DNA of 28,127 bases, taken from a virus. Shown piece by piece: positions 1-7,821 of the stretch. The number at the start of each line of letters is the position of its first letter. Position 1 is the first letter of the stretch. Location of the stretch: positions 1 through 28,127 of the IMG/VR virus record IMGVR_UViG_3300021085_000161; one strand, 5' to 3'. The notes beneath the pieces are model-generated. The model was not told where the DNA came from and did not search any database. It was given only the letters and a program-made list of their open reading frames with translations. The position numbers were made by a program, and so were the translations under genes.

Positions 1-2
1 CT

Positions 3-2522
3 CCCCTCTTCTTTGACAACTTGACTGACGGTACAATCATCCGTTTGAGTGGGCCTTATGACAATCGAAAAGCGGATGAAATTTTCACTAATTCGCTTGT
101 CAGCATGACAACTCGGGTTATGCCACAGACCATGAACGGCACTCGTGATACCAACAGTCTGCATCTTGCTGATGCCTATTTGTGCATGTGGCATCCAAAC
201 TTAGGCCGCCCGTTCACTTACTACTCCGATGACAACAGCAGAGGCTTTTACGACAAGAACGGAGCAACAGATACACCTGTTCTCAAGAAAGGACTCAACA
301 ATGTCCCTGAGCATTTTGAAACAATCCACTACAATGATTTCTTCTATGCGGCATCTAAGGGTCCGTTTGTATTTGGAATGAGGTGGCTTGTACCGCCCGG
401 TGCGGCAGGTACAGGTGCAACTGGTTCACCATGGACTGCGGCAGAAATCGATTCGGATGGAAACCTTTCACACCAAGGAGGCACTATTGGTTCGGACAAA
501 TACAATTTTGCAGGGTATTGGCCGGGTGGCTCCAGAGGAGGAGCCGGTTCCAGTCGTTTGGACGGTTTCCTTGAAACACTCATTGGATGGGGCGGCAAGT
601 TGTTTGGAGTTGACTGCGTGAGTTTCCACGACAACACTGGCCTTGAAGAGCGGACATACGCACAGATGACAACAGCGTCGGATGATGCCCGTAATACTTG
701 CTTTGGCTACCGCTTTGCTTTGCGTCAGCCGTACAATCGCCCACGCTGGTCGCCTTATGTCCGAGGCTACTTGGAAGTGGCTAACGCCAATGCTTTGCTT
801 GGTTATTACCACGGTCCATTCATTCAACAAGACAACAAAGATGACGGTTGGGTGGCTGACTCGGACTACCCTGCTACCTACACAGGTGTACTGGAAAGAC
901 TTACTCAAATTAGCGCCCTTCTCAATCAGGACCAATTAGGCCGCCAAGTTAGATACAGTGATGGGCGAAGAATGACTCGTGCCTTTGGCTGTCCTGTTCG
1001 CACAATCCGCAACTCGTCCAGCGTGCGACGGATGTACGCAGGTGACAGAGCAGGCTTGGAAATCGCAGAGATTGCCCAAGCACATCGCTACTACATGATT
1101 GACTGGTGGGGCAACACTCGTGGAGAAGATGTCCGTCGCTTCCCAGTGCGTGGCTTTGGCATTTCTCCTGCGTGGGACCCAGAAGATGCATACGAAGACG
1201 GCGGCAGTGGCAATCGACCAGAAGCAAATGGCCTCTTTGCCACCAGTACTGACCGACAAAGTGGCAATTCCAACACAGCCAATAACGATGTAGCGGCTAT
1301 GGCTATCGTGGATTGGTTCAACCCAACGAACGCTATGCGAGTAGGTGACAGAGGGGATGGGCGTGGCGTACGATGGCCTACACATTTCAACGAAAGCCTA
1401 CTCAAGGATATTTCTGAAAGCGTTGAGCCAACAGGGTTGGTGCTATCTCAACCGACCGCCGAGCCTACTGTCGGCAAAGGCTTAGTTCGCCCAAGAAACG
1501 ATGTACTACAAGCCGGTGAAACAGACCGTGGTATCAGTGCACGCCTCGACCTTGCCGATGATGATGGTCTTCTCAAGCCGACTGCCATGGTCAATGAAAC
1601 GACTGAATCAATCACCACAGACGCCATGCTTGCAGAGCCTGTCGGCGGTGACGGTGTGCGGATTGGATTAGATGTCGATACGCTCGGTGAACTCAACGAC
1701 GGTGTGAGTCGTGAGTATGTTGTCATGTCAACAGAAGCACACAGTCTACACAGCAACCGTGATGTGGGTCAGCGAACAACACTCCGAGGAGCAATGAATG
1801 TCGGCAATCGTACACTTGGTCACCTCGATATGACTGCGCTGGACTGGACAGGGCAACCTGTAAAGGGCATCATCAAGGTGTCTGATGCTCACTCTTTCTG
1901 GGCTCTTGGCGGTACTTATGTCATGAATTGGAAGCGCAGAGCAGGGGCACTCGATGTCACTGGCTGGGGAGAAGCAGGGGCAACCTCTTCGTCTAACCCG
2001 TACCAAGATAGCAACCACACCTCAGTATCTGAGAACATAAACCATGCTGATTCTGAAATTGAATTCTTAGTTCGTCCAGCCTTTGTTCTGGACAACTCAC
2101 ATGTACAATTGTTCCGTTCCAACATGGCTGTCAAGTCAGGAGCGCCTCAAGCGGGAGGTACATTTTACGCCGCTACTGCTGGCGGTAAGTACGGAATTTA
2201 TACCAGTGATGCGGCCTCGGCTCGTACAGGTACACCAAGCAGTCCACCATACGCACCTGTGTACAGTGTCAATCCTGCTAACAGTGCCGCAGTAAGCCAA
2301 GGACCCAAGATTCTGGGAGTTGATGTGTCTGGTTATGACAAGACTGATATTACGCAACCAGTCGCCCGTATCACAATGAGTGAGAACACACTGGAGCATT
2401 TCAGAAGTGATGCCGCAAGAAAGGAAGACTATTCTGTCGAGCCTCGTCACAGCCAAACACTGCACCCAAAGGGCAGTAAGGGCGATACATCTTTTAACAG
2501 CGGTGACCACAGCACGGAGTGA
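3..2522 (+). CDS. large virion structural protein, 5'-truncated by the window edge
   Basis: The reading frame is open from the first complete codon (position 3) and no convincing start or ribosome binding site is visible. The TTG at 21 lies inside the open frame, so the true start is probably outside the window. At least 840 residues are present, rich in Gly, Asn, Asp, Thr and aromatics, with no membrane segment and few cysteines, as is usual for tail or capsid components. I recognise no family. It heads a tight series of genes ending in a collagen-like fibre, which supports a tail or baseplate role by position only. The stop overlaps the next gene as TGATG, suggesting translational coupling. 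Confidence 0.7.
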   Translation, partial: PLFFDNLTDGTIIRLSGPYDNRKADEIFTNSLVSMTTRVMPQTMNGTRDTNSLHLADAYLCMWHPNLGRPFTYYSDDNSRGFYDKNGATDTPVLKKGLNNVPEHFETIHYNDFFYAASKGPFVFGMRWLVPPGAAGTGATGSPWTAAEIDSDGNLSHQGGTIGSDKYNFAGYWPGGSRGGAGSSRLDGFLETLIGWGGKLFGVDCVSFHDNTGLEERTYAQMTTASDDARNTCFGYRFALRQPYNRPRWSPYVRGYLEVANANALLGYYHGPFIQQDNKDDGWVADSDYPATYTGVLERLTQISALLNQDQLGRQVRYSDGRRMTRAFGCPVRTIRNSSSVRRMYAGDRAGLEIAEIAQAHRYYMIDWWGNTRGEDVRRFPVRGFGISPAWDPEDAYEDGGSGNRPEANGLFATSTDRQSGNSNTANNDVAAMAIVDWFNPTNAMRVGDRGDGRGVRWPTHFNESLLKDISESVEPTGLVLSQPTAEPTVGKGLVRPRNDVLQAGETDRGISARLDLADDDGLLKPTAMVNETTESITTDAMLAEPVGGDGVRIGLDVDTLGELNDGVSREYVVMSTEAHSLHSNRDVGQRTTLRGAMNVGNRTLGHLDMTALDWTGQPVKGIIKVSDAHSFWALGGTYVMNWKRRAGALDVTGWGEAGATSSSNPYQDSNHTSVSENINHADSEIEFLVRPAFVLDNSHVQLFRSNMAVKSGAPQAGGTFYAATAGGKYGIYTSDAASARTGTPSSPPYAPVYSVNPANSAAVSQGPKILGVDVSGYDKTDITQPVARITMSENTLEHFRSDAARKEDYSVEPRHSQTLHPKGSKGDTSFNSGDHSTE

Positions 2523-2848
2523 TGGACATGGACGATGCTATGGACCACGCTTGGGCGGTATTGAAAGCCGCTAAGAAAAAGAAAAGCAAACCATTTCATG
2601 GGTACAACCCCAACAAGCACAACAAAAAAGGCGGTCTGAACGCCAAGGGTCGGGCCGCCGCTAAGCGCAAAACAGGCGCTAATCTCAAGCCTCCTGTCAC
2701 CAAGAAACCCAGCAAATTAAAGCCGGGTAGCAAGTCTGCCAAGCGAAGAAAATCATTCTGTGCTCGTATGACTGGTGTCAAAGGACCGACCAGTAAAAAA
2801 GGTAAGTTGACACCGAAGGGCGCATCGCTTAAACGGTGGAATTGCTGA
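2522..2848 (+). CDS. small basic protein, DUF6321-like
   Basis: This 108-residue, very Lys/Arg-rich protein has a conserved block beginning GGLNAKGRAAAKRKTG, then KSFCARMTGVKGP, and ends in KRWNC. That order (GGLxAKGR, SFCARM, terminal WNC) matches a family common in marine phages that I know as DUF6321; its function is unknown. The N-terminus carries an AWAVLK segment preceded by acidic residues (about residues 4-14), followed by a lysine cluster. I chose the ATG at 2522, which overlaps the previous stop as TGATG; a GTG at 2519 would add one residue. The charge suggests nucleic-acid contact, perhaps in the virion, but this is inference. Confidence 0.8.
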   Translation: MDMDDAMDHAWAVLKAAKKKKSKPFHGYNPNKHNKKGGLNAKGRAAAKRKTGANLKPPVTKKPSKLKPGSKSAKRRKSFCARMTGVKGPTSKKGKLTPKGASLKRWNC

Positions 2849-4257
2849 TGGCTCTCGGTAAGAATCTTTCAACCGGCCGCTCTGATGCGGTACAAAGTGC
2901 AATCATGAAGCGGGTTCGCAAGCCACGGTTTGTTGATAATGGTGTCAAGCACGCTGTGTACACCCAATCTTCTTCAAAAAGACAGGTAGCAAAGCCTGTT
3001 CAGTCGGATTTTGCGCCTGCACATGACCGTAGGTACACTTTAGTGGAACAAGAGGACACAATCGAACTGGTTCACAAGCAAACAGACAGTCACCGGTACA
3101 CCGGTTCGCTATTTCACTCGGACGGCTCACTTAGCAAAGGGGATTCGCCCCCTGCATTGCTTGTAAATGCAGATAATGCCTCTCAGGGTCTGATTGTAAG
3201 TCAAATAGAGGCCGCTACCAAAGGAAATAGACTCATACTGCCTAATTTGAAGGGAAAATCACTTTCGGACCTCGGTTTTGACGGTACAGAGGTACAAATC
3301 ACTCAAAAAGCCAGCGTAGGACTCCGTGCAAGCGACCTTGCCGCCAGAATAGGTGATAACCAGACCAGTTCACTTAATTCTGTCGAGATTAGCCGCTCTC
3401 GTGGCAGTGGGACCTTTGTTGCGAAGGACCTCAATGGGGTTGATGGGGTCACAGCCATGCGTTTCGTCAGTCGACATGATGGTCACCGTCTTGTTGGCGA
3501 TAGGTTTGGTAATTTGACTTATCAGCATCAACTTCAAAGCAACAAGATACACTATTTGACCGGTCAGATGGTCACAGATGGTAAGAGCAGTACAAAGAGC
3601 AAGAGTTTGCCCAACAGTGTGACTGTAAGGGGCAAGGTCCGTGCTAACAACGATGACAACACCGTTGTTGTAGGTGACCTGAGTGCTCAGAAGAATGGAA
3701 TCATAGAGGTGCCCGGAGGTATTTTTGCACCTACCGCTATTTCAAGGGCCAGTGCCAAGTCAATTGGTCAGCGTTTCTTATCCAGTGCCGCTAATGCAAC
3801 TGGCTCTATTACTCTCAACAAAGTCGTTCGGTCTTCTTCTTTACAGCCAGCCGAAAAGGTACGCTATCAAGCACAAGGAAACGACGATACCTATCATGTG
3901 TTGCAAGCACGCCATCACTTAATTGAAAAAATGAGTGATTTTAAAATAGGTTCGCTCGACAGTGGTATAGAAGACCTGCTCCAGCGTTTCCAACAAGGTG
4001 ACATTGTTTCGCTTGACGAAGTAGGTGACGAACACAGTCGACAAATTGAAACAAAGGAGTTCTCGGCCAGCGCACGATTCAAGATTTCAGCCAAGTGGGA
4101 CCTTGGAAATACGATTGTCGACTCCGCTGGCTTTTTGATTGGTCATGGCACCCGTAGTATTATTGGCGGCAACGCAAGTGAGGCTCAGGCCAAGCAAGTG
4201 ACTTTACTCAAGATTCAAAACCCTAAGCGTCAGGAAACAATCACAAGGAGAGGATGA
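2848..4257 (+). CDS. probable virion protein, family not recognised
   Basis: The product is 469 residues from the ATG at 2848, which overlaps the previous stop as TGATG. An in-frame start at 2836 would add four residues inside the upstream gene and is less likely. The N-terminal 60 residues are basic. The rest is rich in Ser, Asn and Gly with many short beta-prone segments, and there are no cysteine clusters, P-loop or membrane span. Its place between a large structural gene and the fibre module suggests a tail, baseplate or fibre-attachment protein. That is inferred from position, since I recognise no domain. Confidence 0.65.
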   Translation: MALGKNLSTGRSDAVQSAIMKRVRKPRFVDNGVKHAVYTQSSSKRQVAKPVQSDFAPAHDRRYTLVEQEDTIELVHKQTDSHRYTGSLFHSDGSLSKGDSPPALLVNADNASQGLIVSQIEAATKGNRLILPNLKGKSLSDLGFDGTEVQITQKASVGLRASDLAARIGDNQTSSLNSVEISRSRGSGTFVAKDLNGVDGVTAMRFVSRHDGHRLVGDRFGNLTYQHQLQSNKIHYLTGQMVTDGKSSTKSKSLPNSVTVRGKVRANNDDNTVVVGDLSAQKNGIIEVPGGIFAPTAISRASAKSIGQRFLSSAANATGSITLNKVVRSSSLQPAEKVRYQAQGNDDTYHVLQARHHLIEKMSDFKIGSLDSGIEDLLQRFQQGDIVSLDEVGDEHSRQIETKEFSASARFKISAKWDLGNTIVDSAGFLIGHGTRSIIGGNASEAQAKQVTLLKIQNPKRQETITRRG

Positions 4258-4258
4258 T

Positions 4259-4612
4259 ATGCCATTGCTAACCGACGGAAACAGATTTTTGGTTGACCAA
4301 CTGAATAGCCGAATCAATCAAGTCGTGTTTGGTTTCGACGGAACAGTGGCTACTTCTGAGGATGGCGGTGCCGGACGGCCCGCTTACACAGCCGTGCCTA
4401 CAACTCGCATCGTGGATGACCATACCATCTATGTCGAGGCTGTCTTACCATTGTCTTCGGCTTTCACCTTGCCCTTGCGTGAGGTGTGCATTCAATATCA
4501 GAACCCATCTGACGCTACTGACACAACAGTGCTGTTCAGATACACATTCCAATCGGTCAGCAAGACCAGCAACAACGAACTCCGGTTCGCAACCATAATC
4601 GAGGTGAACTAA
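4259..4612 (+). CDS. small probable tail or baseplate protein, unrecognised
   Basis: This 117-residue protein follows the previous stop by one base, and a good Shine-Dalgarno sequence (AAGGAGAGG) sits just upstream inside the previous gene. The protein is soluble and beta-prone, with alternating hydrophobic segments (for example [13 protein letters not shown]) and no cysteine pairs apart from a single Cys near the middle. It sits directly before the collagen-like fibre, one base away, so a fibre-adaptor or baseplate role is reasonable but inferred from position only. Confidence 0.65.
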   Translation: MPLLTDGNRFLVDQLNSRINQVVFGFDGTVATSEDGGAGRPAYTAVPTTRIVDDHTIYVEAVLPLSSAFTLPLREVCIQYQNPSDATDTTVLFRYTFQSVSKTSNNELRFATIIEVN

Positions 4613-4613
4613 A

Positions 4614-6428
4614 ATGAGTAATCCATTAGCAGGACATACGAGCGCAACAGGATTTAGCAGTGCCACAGGTCTGCGTGATGGCGACGGACTCACGAGTCCC
4701 TCACTTACCAATCCATACGAGGCCCTACACGGCAACGGTATTCTCAGAGTGGCTGATGGCGGCTATGGTGGCACGAGGAACGCCACGGGCAGTGGAACAG
4801 AAGGCCATGTGGCTGTTGGCTCAGGTGGCGGACTCACAGTGTCAGGAGGCTATGCTGTCCTCGACGGGATTGTGTACCAATTCGCAGGTGGTCCGGGGGC
4901 AACTACTACGGCTACAACTATTGGTACAACCAGCAATTACTCTGGCAGTCTTCCTTCTCCTCATGGCTCGGTGGCAAAGAAAGCCTACTGTGTCATCTAT
5001 GTGGCGGCCGACAGTGGCAAGGCGAACATCAAGTACGAGTTCGGTACGCTTGCCGATACGGCCAGCGAAACGCCTCAAGTTCCCAATACCTTCCTCAACC
5101 TACCGGGTCCAGATAACAAGAAGACAACTGTGTTGGCAATCCTCCTTTACGAGGTATCTGCTGGAGGTGCATTGACTGCCTCTCTTAACACGCCGACAGT
5201 GTACGATAAGCGTACTTTCATTCGCCCAAGTCCTTTGTACCTCCATCATATGACAAAGGGAGCCGCTGGCAATGTCACGGCTTCCAACGCACTTGACAAC
5301 AGTTCCGACATCGACGGTATCTATTCATCACCGTCAGCAGGCGGGTTTGGCGCTTCGCCCTTTGGAGGTATATGGCAAACGCACAGCCCCGATGGGCATT
5401 CTGTACTTATGTACAGTGCCATGCGTAGTATCGGTGGCAGTCCGGCTCGTGCCACATGGCGACTGGCTCCGAATGAAGTCAATATCCTAACGACCAGTTC
5501 AAGCCAATCATTCACCGTCACAGGACCAAACATTTGGATTATTACAACAACTGGAGCAATCACGCTTAACCCCGCCGGTACATTCCCACACGGTCACACT
5601 GTCGAAGTGTACCATGTATCGGGCTCACATGATTTGCATTTCGATTCAACCGCACTCAATCAAAATGTACCTACCAACGAATACGCCAGATTCGTGTACA
5701 CAGGTTCGGCATGGGTTGAGGTGGCGAGAAGCGCATCAGGAGCAACGGGGCCAGCAGGTCCAGCAGGTGCTACGGGTGCCGCAGGGGCTACGGGTGCCGC
5801 AGGGCCAGCAGGTGCTACGGGGCCAGCAGGTGCTACGGGGCCAGCAGGTGCTACCGGTGCCGCAGGTTCAACAGGACCGGCAGGGCCAACAGGACCAGCA
5901 GGTGCTGATGGTGCTGATGGTGCTGATGGTGCAGACGGCTCCGATGGTGCGGCAGGTGCAACGGGAGCAACGGGAGCAACGGGAGCAACAGGTCCAACGG
6001 GAGCAACAGGTCCCGCAGGTCCAACAGGTCCAGCGGGGTCGGCTGGCACTGCTCCGGCTATTGAAGACAACAGTGGAACGCCTGTGTTTGCATCGGGTAT
6101 CACCAAAGCAGAAGTGCTAACACTCCTTAATGTTGAAGACGGCGCAGATGTGACTGACACAACAAATGTCACTGCCGCAGGTGCGCTTATGGATAGTGAA
6201 GTGACCAATCTCGCACAAGTCAAAGCATTCAACACAGCGGATTATGCTACTGCGGCTCAAGGTGTTTTAGCCGCCGCCGCTTTACCTGCCGGACAAGGCG
6301 GTGCTGAACCATACAACCCCGGTGGTGGTGTGCCTAATTGGGTGGGTGCGCCCCCTGCTGATTTAGAAACGGCGATACAAAGATTAGCGGCGGCTCTTGC
6401 TCCACTTGTTGGAGGTGCGGTTCCATGA
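4614..6428 (+). CDS. collagen-like tail fibre protein
   Basis: The protein has 604 residues. Residues 1-370 form a Gly/Ser/Thr-rich beta-type head or shaft. Residues about 376-478 are an almost uninterrupted run of about 34 Gly-X-Y triplets ([13 protein letters not shown], then [13 protein letters not shown]). This is followed by a segment with [19 protein letters not shown], a motif common in phage tail fibres. The C-terminal 90 residues are Ala/Gly/Pro-rich. Collagen triplets in viral fibres form triple-helical stalks, so a trimeric adhesin for host attachment is likely. The start follows the previous stop by one base. The stop overlaps the next start as ATGATG. Confidence 0.85.
   Translation: MSNPLAGHTSATGFSSATGLRDGDGLTSPSLTNPYEALHGNGILRVADGGYGGTRNATGSGTEGHVAVGSGGGLTVSGGYAVLDGIVYQFAGGPGATTTATTIGTTSNYSGSLPSPHGSVAKKAYCVIYVAADSGKANIKYEFGTLADTASETPQVPNTFLNLPGPDNKKTTVLAILLYEVSAGGALTASLNTPTVYDKRTFIRPSPLYLHHMTKGAAGNVTASNALDNSSDIDGIYSSPSAGGFGASPFGGIWQTHSPDGHSVLMYSAMRSIGGSPARATWRLAPNEVNILTTSSSQSFTVTGPNIWIITTTGAITLNPAGTFPHGHTVEVYHVSGSHDLHFDSTALNQNVPTNEYARFVYTGSAWVEVARSASGATGPAGPAGATGAAGATGAAGPAGATGPAGATGPAGATGAAGSTGPAGPTGPAGADGADGADGADGSDGAAGATGATGATGATGPTGATGPAGPTGPAGSAGTAPAIEDNSGTPVFASGITKAEVLTLLNVEDGADVTDTTNVTAAGALMDSEVTNLAQVKAFNTADYATAAQGVLAAAALPAGQGGAEPYNPGGGVPNWVGAPPADLETAIQRLAAALAPLVGGAVP
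5739..6049 (+). repeat. short tandem repeats encoding the collagen-like stalk
   Basis: Low-complexity coding repeats lie inside the fibre gene. An 18-bp unit (GGCCAGCAGGTGCTACGG) occurs three times from 5803, the last copy with small changes. GGTGCTGAT occurs three times from 5901. A GGAGCAACG-type 9-mer occurs about three to four times between about 5955 and 5995. All units are multiples of 9 bp and keep the Gly-X-Y phase, so slippage would lengthen or shorten the stalk without shifting the frame. Confidence 0.9.
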
Positions 6429-6691
6429 TGGGTGCTCTTGTCGAATCTTTGATGCAGACTTGCGAGTGCTGTGGTATAACAGCCCTACCTTTGTCTGTTA
6501 GTGGACGGTACGCTAACGGTAAGCATGTGGTGTACCACGAATGTTCTCAGTGTGGCTACGCTCGCAAGCACGGTGGCTTTGGCCCTTTAGGACAGAAGGA
6601 GTCGGCAAAGAAAGCAAAGAAGCGGTTGAAGGCCAAACGCTACGGGCCGCTGTCCCGCATGCTTATTTCTCAAGCCATGCGTGATGCATGA
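6425..6691 (+). CDS. small zinc-ribbon protein
   Basis: The product is 88 residues, or 87 if the second ATG at 6428 is used. The N-terminal half has two cysteine pairs (CECC and CSQC) about 30 residues apart, a plausible zinc ribbon. The C-terminal half is strongly basic ([11 protein letters not shown]) and ends in an amphipathic stretch. A nucleic-acid-binding role is likely on these features, but the family is not recognised. It overlaps the fibre gene stop by a few bases (ATGATG), and its own TGA is overlapped by a possible short downstream ORF. Confidence 0.7.
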   Translation: MMGALVESLMQTCECCGITALPLSVSGRYANGKHVVYHECSQCGYARKHGGFGPLGQKESAKKAKKRLKAKRYGPLSRMLISQAMRDA

Positions 6692-6789
6692 CCAAGCCCA
6701 CGGTCCAGCCTATTATGGCGAGTATTACGAGTAGCAACAAGACCTTGTCTGAACGGGGCATGGCGTGTCGTATGAACCGGAAGGTTTAA
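6688..6789 (+). CDS. possible 33-residue ORF, weakly supported
   Basis: An ATG at 6688 overlaps the stop of the zinc-ribbon gene as ATGA, the spacing used by most genes here. It runs 33 codons (begins [12 protein letters not shown]) to TAA at 6787. The peptide has no recognisable motif, and no strong ribosome binding site precedes it. The overlap geometry is the only support, so it may simply be intergenic DNA. Confidence 0.3.
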   Translation: MTKPTVQPIMASITSSNKTLSERGMACRMNRKV

Positions 6790-6793
6790 TTTT
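6785..6793 (+). promoter_or_regulatory. possible archaeal TATA-like element
   Basis: The T/A-rich run TTTAATTTT stands out in GC-moderate sequence. It is centred about 26 bp upstream of the ATG at 6815, the distance at which an archaeal TATA box would give a leaderless transcript of the membrane protein and HMG-CoA-lyase-like pair. It could equally act as a T-rich terminator for the structural genes upstream. No BRE was confidently identified. Confidence 0.3.
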
Positions 6794-6814
6794 TGCACCG
6801 CGCTGTCCCTGCAC

Positions 6815-6970
6815 ATGGGTCTTTGGCTGTTTTTTATCTTGAGTTTTATCTGCGGATTTTTGTTCACTTGGTATGCCACAGATGACTTAGGCTCTGATGT
6901 TGTGTTCTTCACAGACAGCGCAGAATTGCAGGAAATGTGCATGGATGGTTTGCGGAAGGGTCAGCAATGA
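6815..6970 (+). CDS. 51-residue single-span membrane protein
   Basis: The ORF encodes 51 residues: an N-terminal hydrophobic helix (residues about 2-20, GLWLFFILSFICGFLFTWY) followed by an acidic soluble tail (TDDLGSDVVFFTDSAE and onward). Its stop overlaps the ATG of the HMG-CoA-lyase-like gene as ATGA, the coupling typical of real gene pairs in this window. The helix could be a membrane anchor or an uncleaved signal. The family is not recognised; a holin-like or anchoring role cannot be told from sequence. A T/A-rich element lies about 26 bp upstream. Confidence 0.6.
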   Translation: MGLWLFFILSFICGFLFTWYATDDLGSDVVFFTDSAELQEMCMDGLRKGQQ

Positions 6971-7806
6971 ACATCAGTGTCTATGAAGTCGGTCCGAGGG
7001 ACGGTTTGCAGGCTCTGGGCACTGTGGTCAGTACAGAAACCAAAAGGCTTCTGATAAAGGAACTGTACGCCTCTGGCATCACCGACATCGAAGAAGTTTC
7101 ATTTGCTCACCCAAAGGTTCTGCCACAAATGGCTGACGCAGAGGCAGTGTACAACAAAGGGGCTGGGCTTGTCATGAACAAACGAGGCTTCCTTCGTGCA
7201 CAGCAATCAGGTGTCGACAAAATCAATATCGTGTTCAGTCCCTGTGAAACCTTCAACATTCAGAACATGGGCAAGACTCGCTCAGAGATTGTTCTGATGT
7301 ACAAGACATTCATGGACAAGGTACCAAAGGATAAGGTACGAGTGTACCTTTCTATGGCATTCGGCTCGCCGCATAGTGGTCAAGTTTCTTCATCAATGAT
7401 GCGGCTGTGCTTACGGGACGCTAAGATGTTTGGAACAACCGTTGTATTTTCTGACACAGTAGGCTGTGGCGCTCGTCAAGAAGTGGCTCTGTGGGCAGAG
7501 ATGGCTCAGGACGAAGGCTTGACCCCTGCTCTTCACCTGCACCATAAGGGTGACGAATCAAGGGCCCTCGGTCTTGTTAGAAGCGGCCTGATGAGTGGCA
7601 TTAAACAGTTCGACTCAAGCATCGGAGGTCTTGGTGGCTGTCCGTTTGCTGAGGGTAGTGGGGCTAACCTATCGACCGAAACCTTGGTGCGGCATCTCAA
7701 TGTGTGGGGATTCAACTGCGGCATCAAGGAAGCCGACCTACGCCCTGCCCTCGATGTCGTGAAGGACATTCTCAAAGCCCAAGAGGGTAATTTGATTACC
7801 CATTGA
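6967..7806 (+). CDS. HMG-CoA-lyase-like enzyme (DRE-TIM metallolyase)
   Basis: The protein has 279 residues from the ATG at 6967, which overlaps the upstream stop as ATGA; an earlier in-frame ATG at 6937 lies inside the upstream gene. HMG-CoA lyase cleaves HMG-CoA to acetoacetate and acetyl-CoA in leucine breakdown. The family's key residues are all visible: EVGPRDGLQ with Arg11 and metal ligand Asp12, Glu42 before VSF, SDTVG with Asp163, metal ligands His190 and His192 in HLH, and GGCPFAEGSGAN with catalytic Cys225 and metal ligand Asn234. The Cys-to-Asn spacing of nine matches the human enzyme. Length is near the bacterial norm of about 300. It is probably an active aldol-type lyase and so an auxiliary metabolic gene. 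The exact acyl-CoA substrate is inferred. Confidence 0.88.
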   Translation: MNISVYEVGPRDGLQALGTVVSTETKRLLIKELYASGITDIEEVSFAHPKVLPQMADAEAVYNKGAGLVMNKRGFLRAQQSGVDKINIVFSPCETFNIQNMGKTRSEIVLMYKTFMDKVPKDKVRVYLSMAFGSPHSGQVSSSMMRLCLRDAKMFGTTVVFSDTVGCGARQEVALWAEMAQDEGLTPALHLHHKGDESRALGLVRSGLMSGIKQFDSSIGGLGGCPFAEGSGANLSTETLVRHLNVWGFNCGIKEADLRPALDVVKDILKAQEGNLITH

Positions 7807-7821
7807 TGGCTACGCCTGTAC

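Noticed and set aside
468-935. 155-residue minus-strand ORF in the large structural gene
   Set aside because: It lies wholly opposite a long open coding frame, without a ribosome binding site or any motif; other antisense frames in 344-2510 are the same.
5660-6235. 191-residue minus-strand Ala/Pro/Val-rich ORF
   Set aside because: It is the reverse complement of the Gly-X-Y repeats; the repetitive composition keeps the opposite frame open.
6670-6942. 90-residue minus-strand ORF across the gap before the HMG-CoA lyase gene
   Set aside because: It lies opposite the membrane-protein gene, which has a convincing hydrophobic helix and ATGA coupling; the minus-strand product has no motif and no plausible partner gene.
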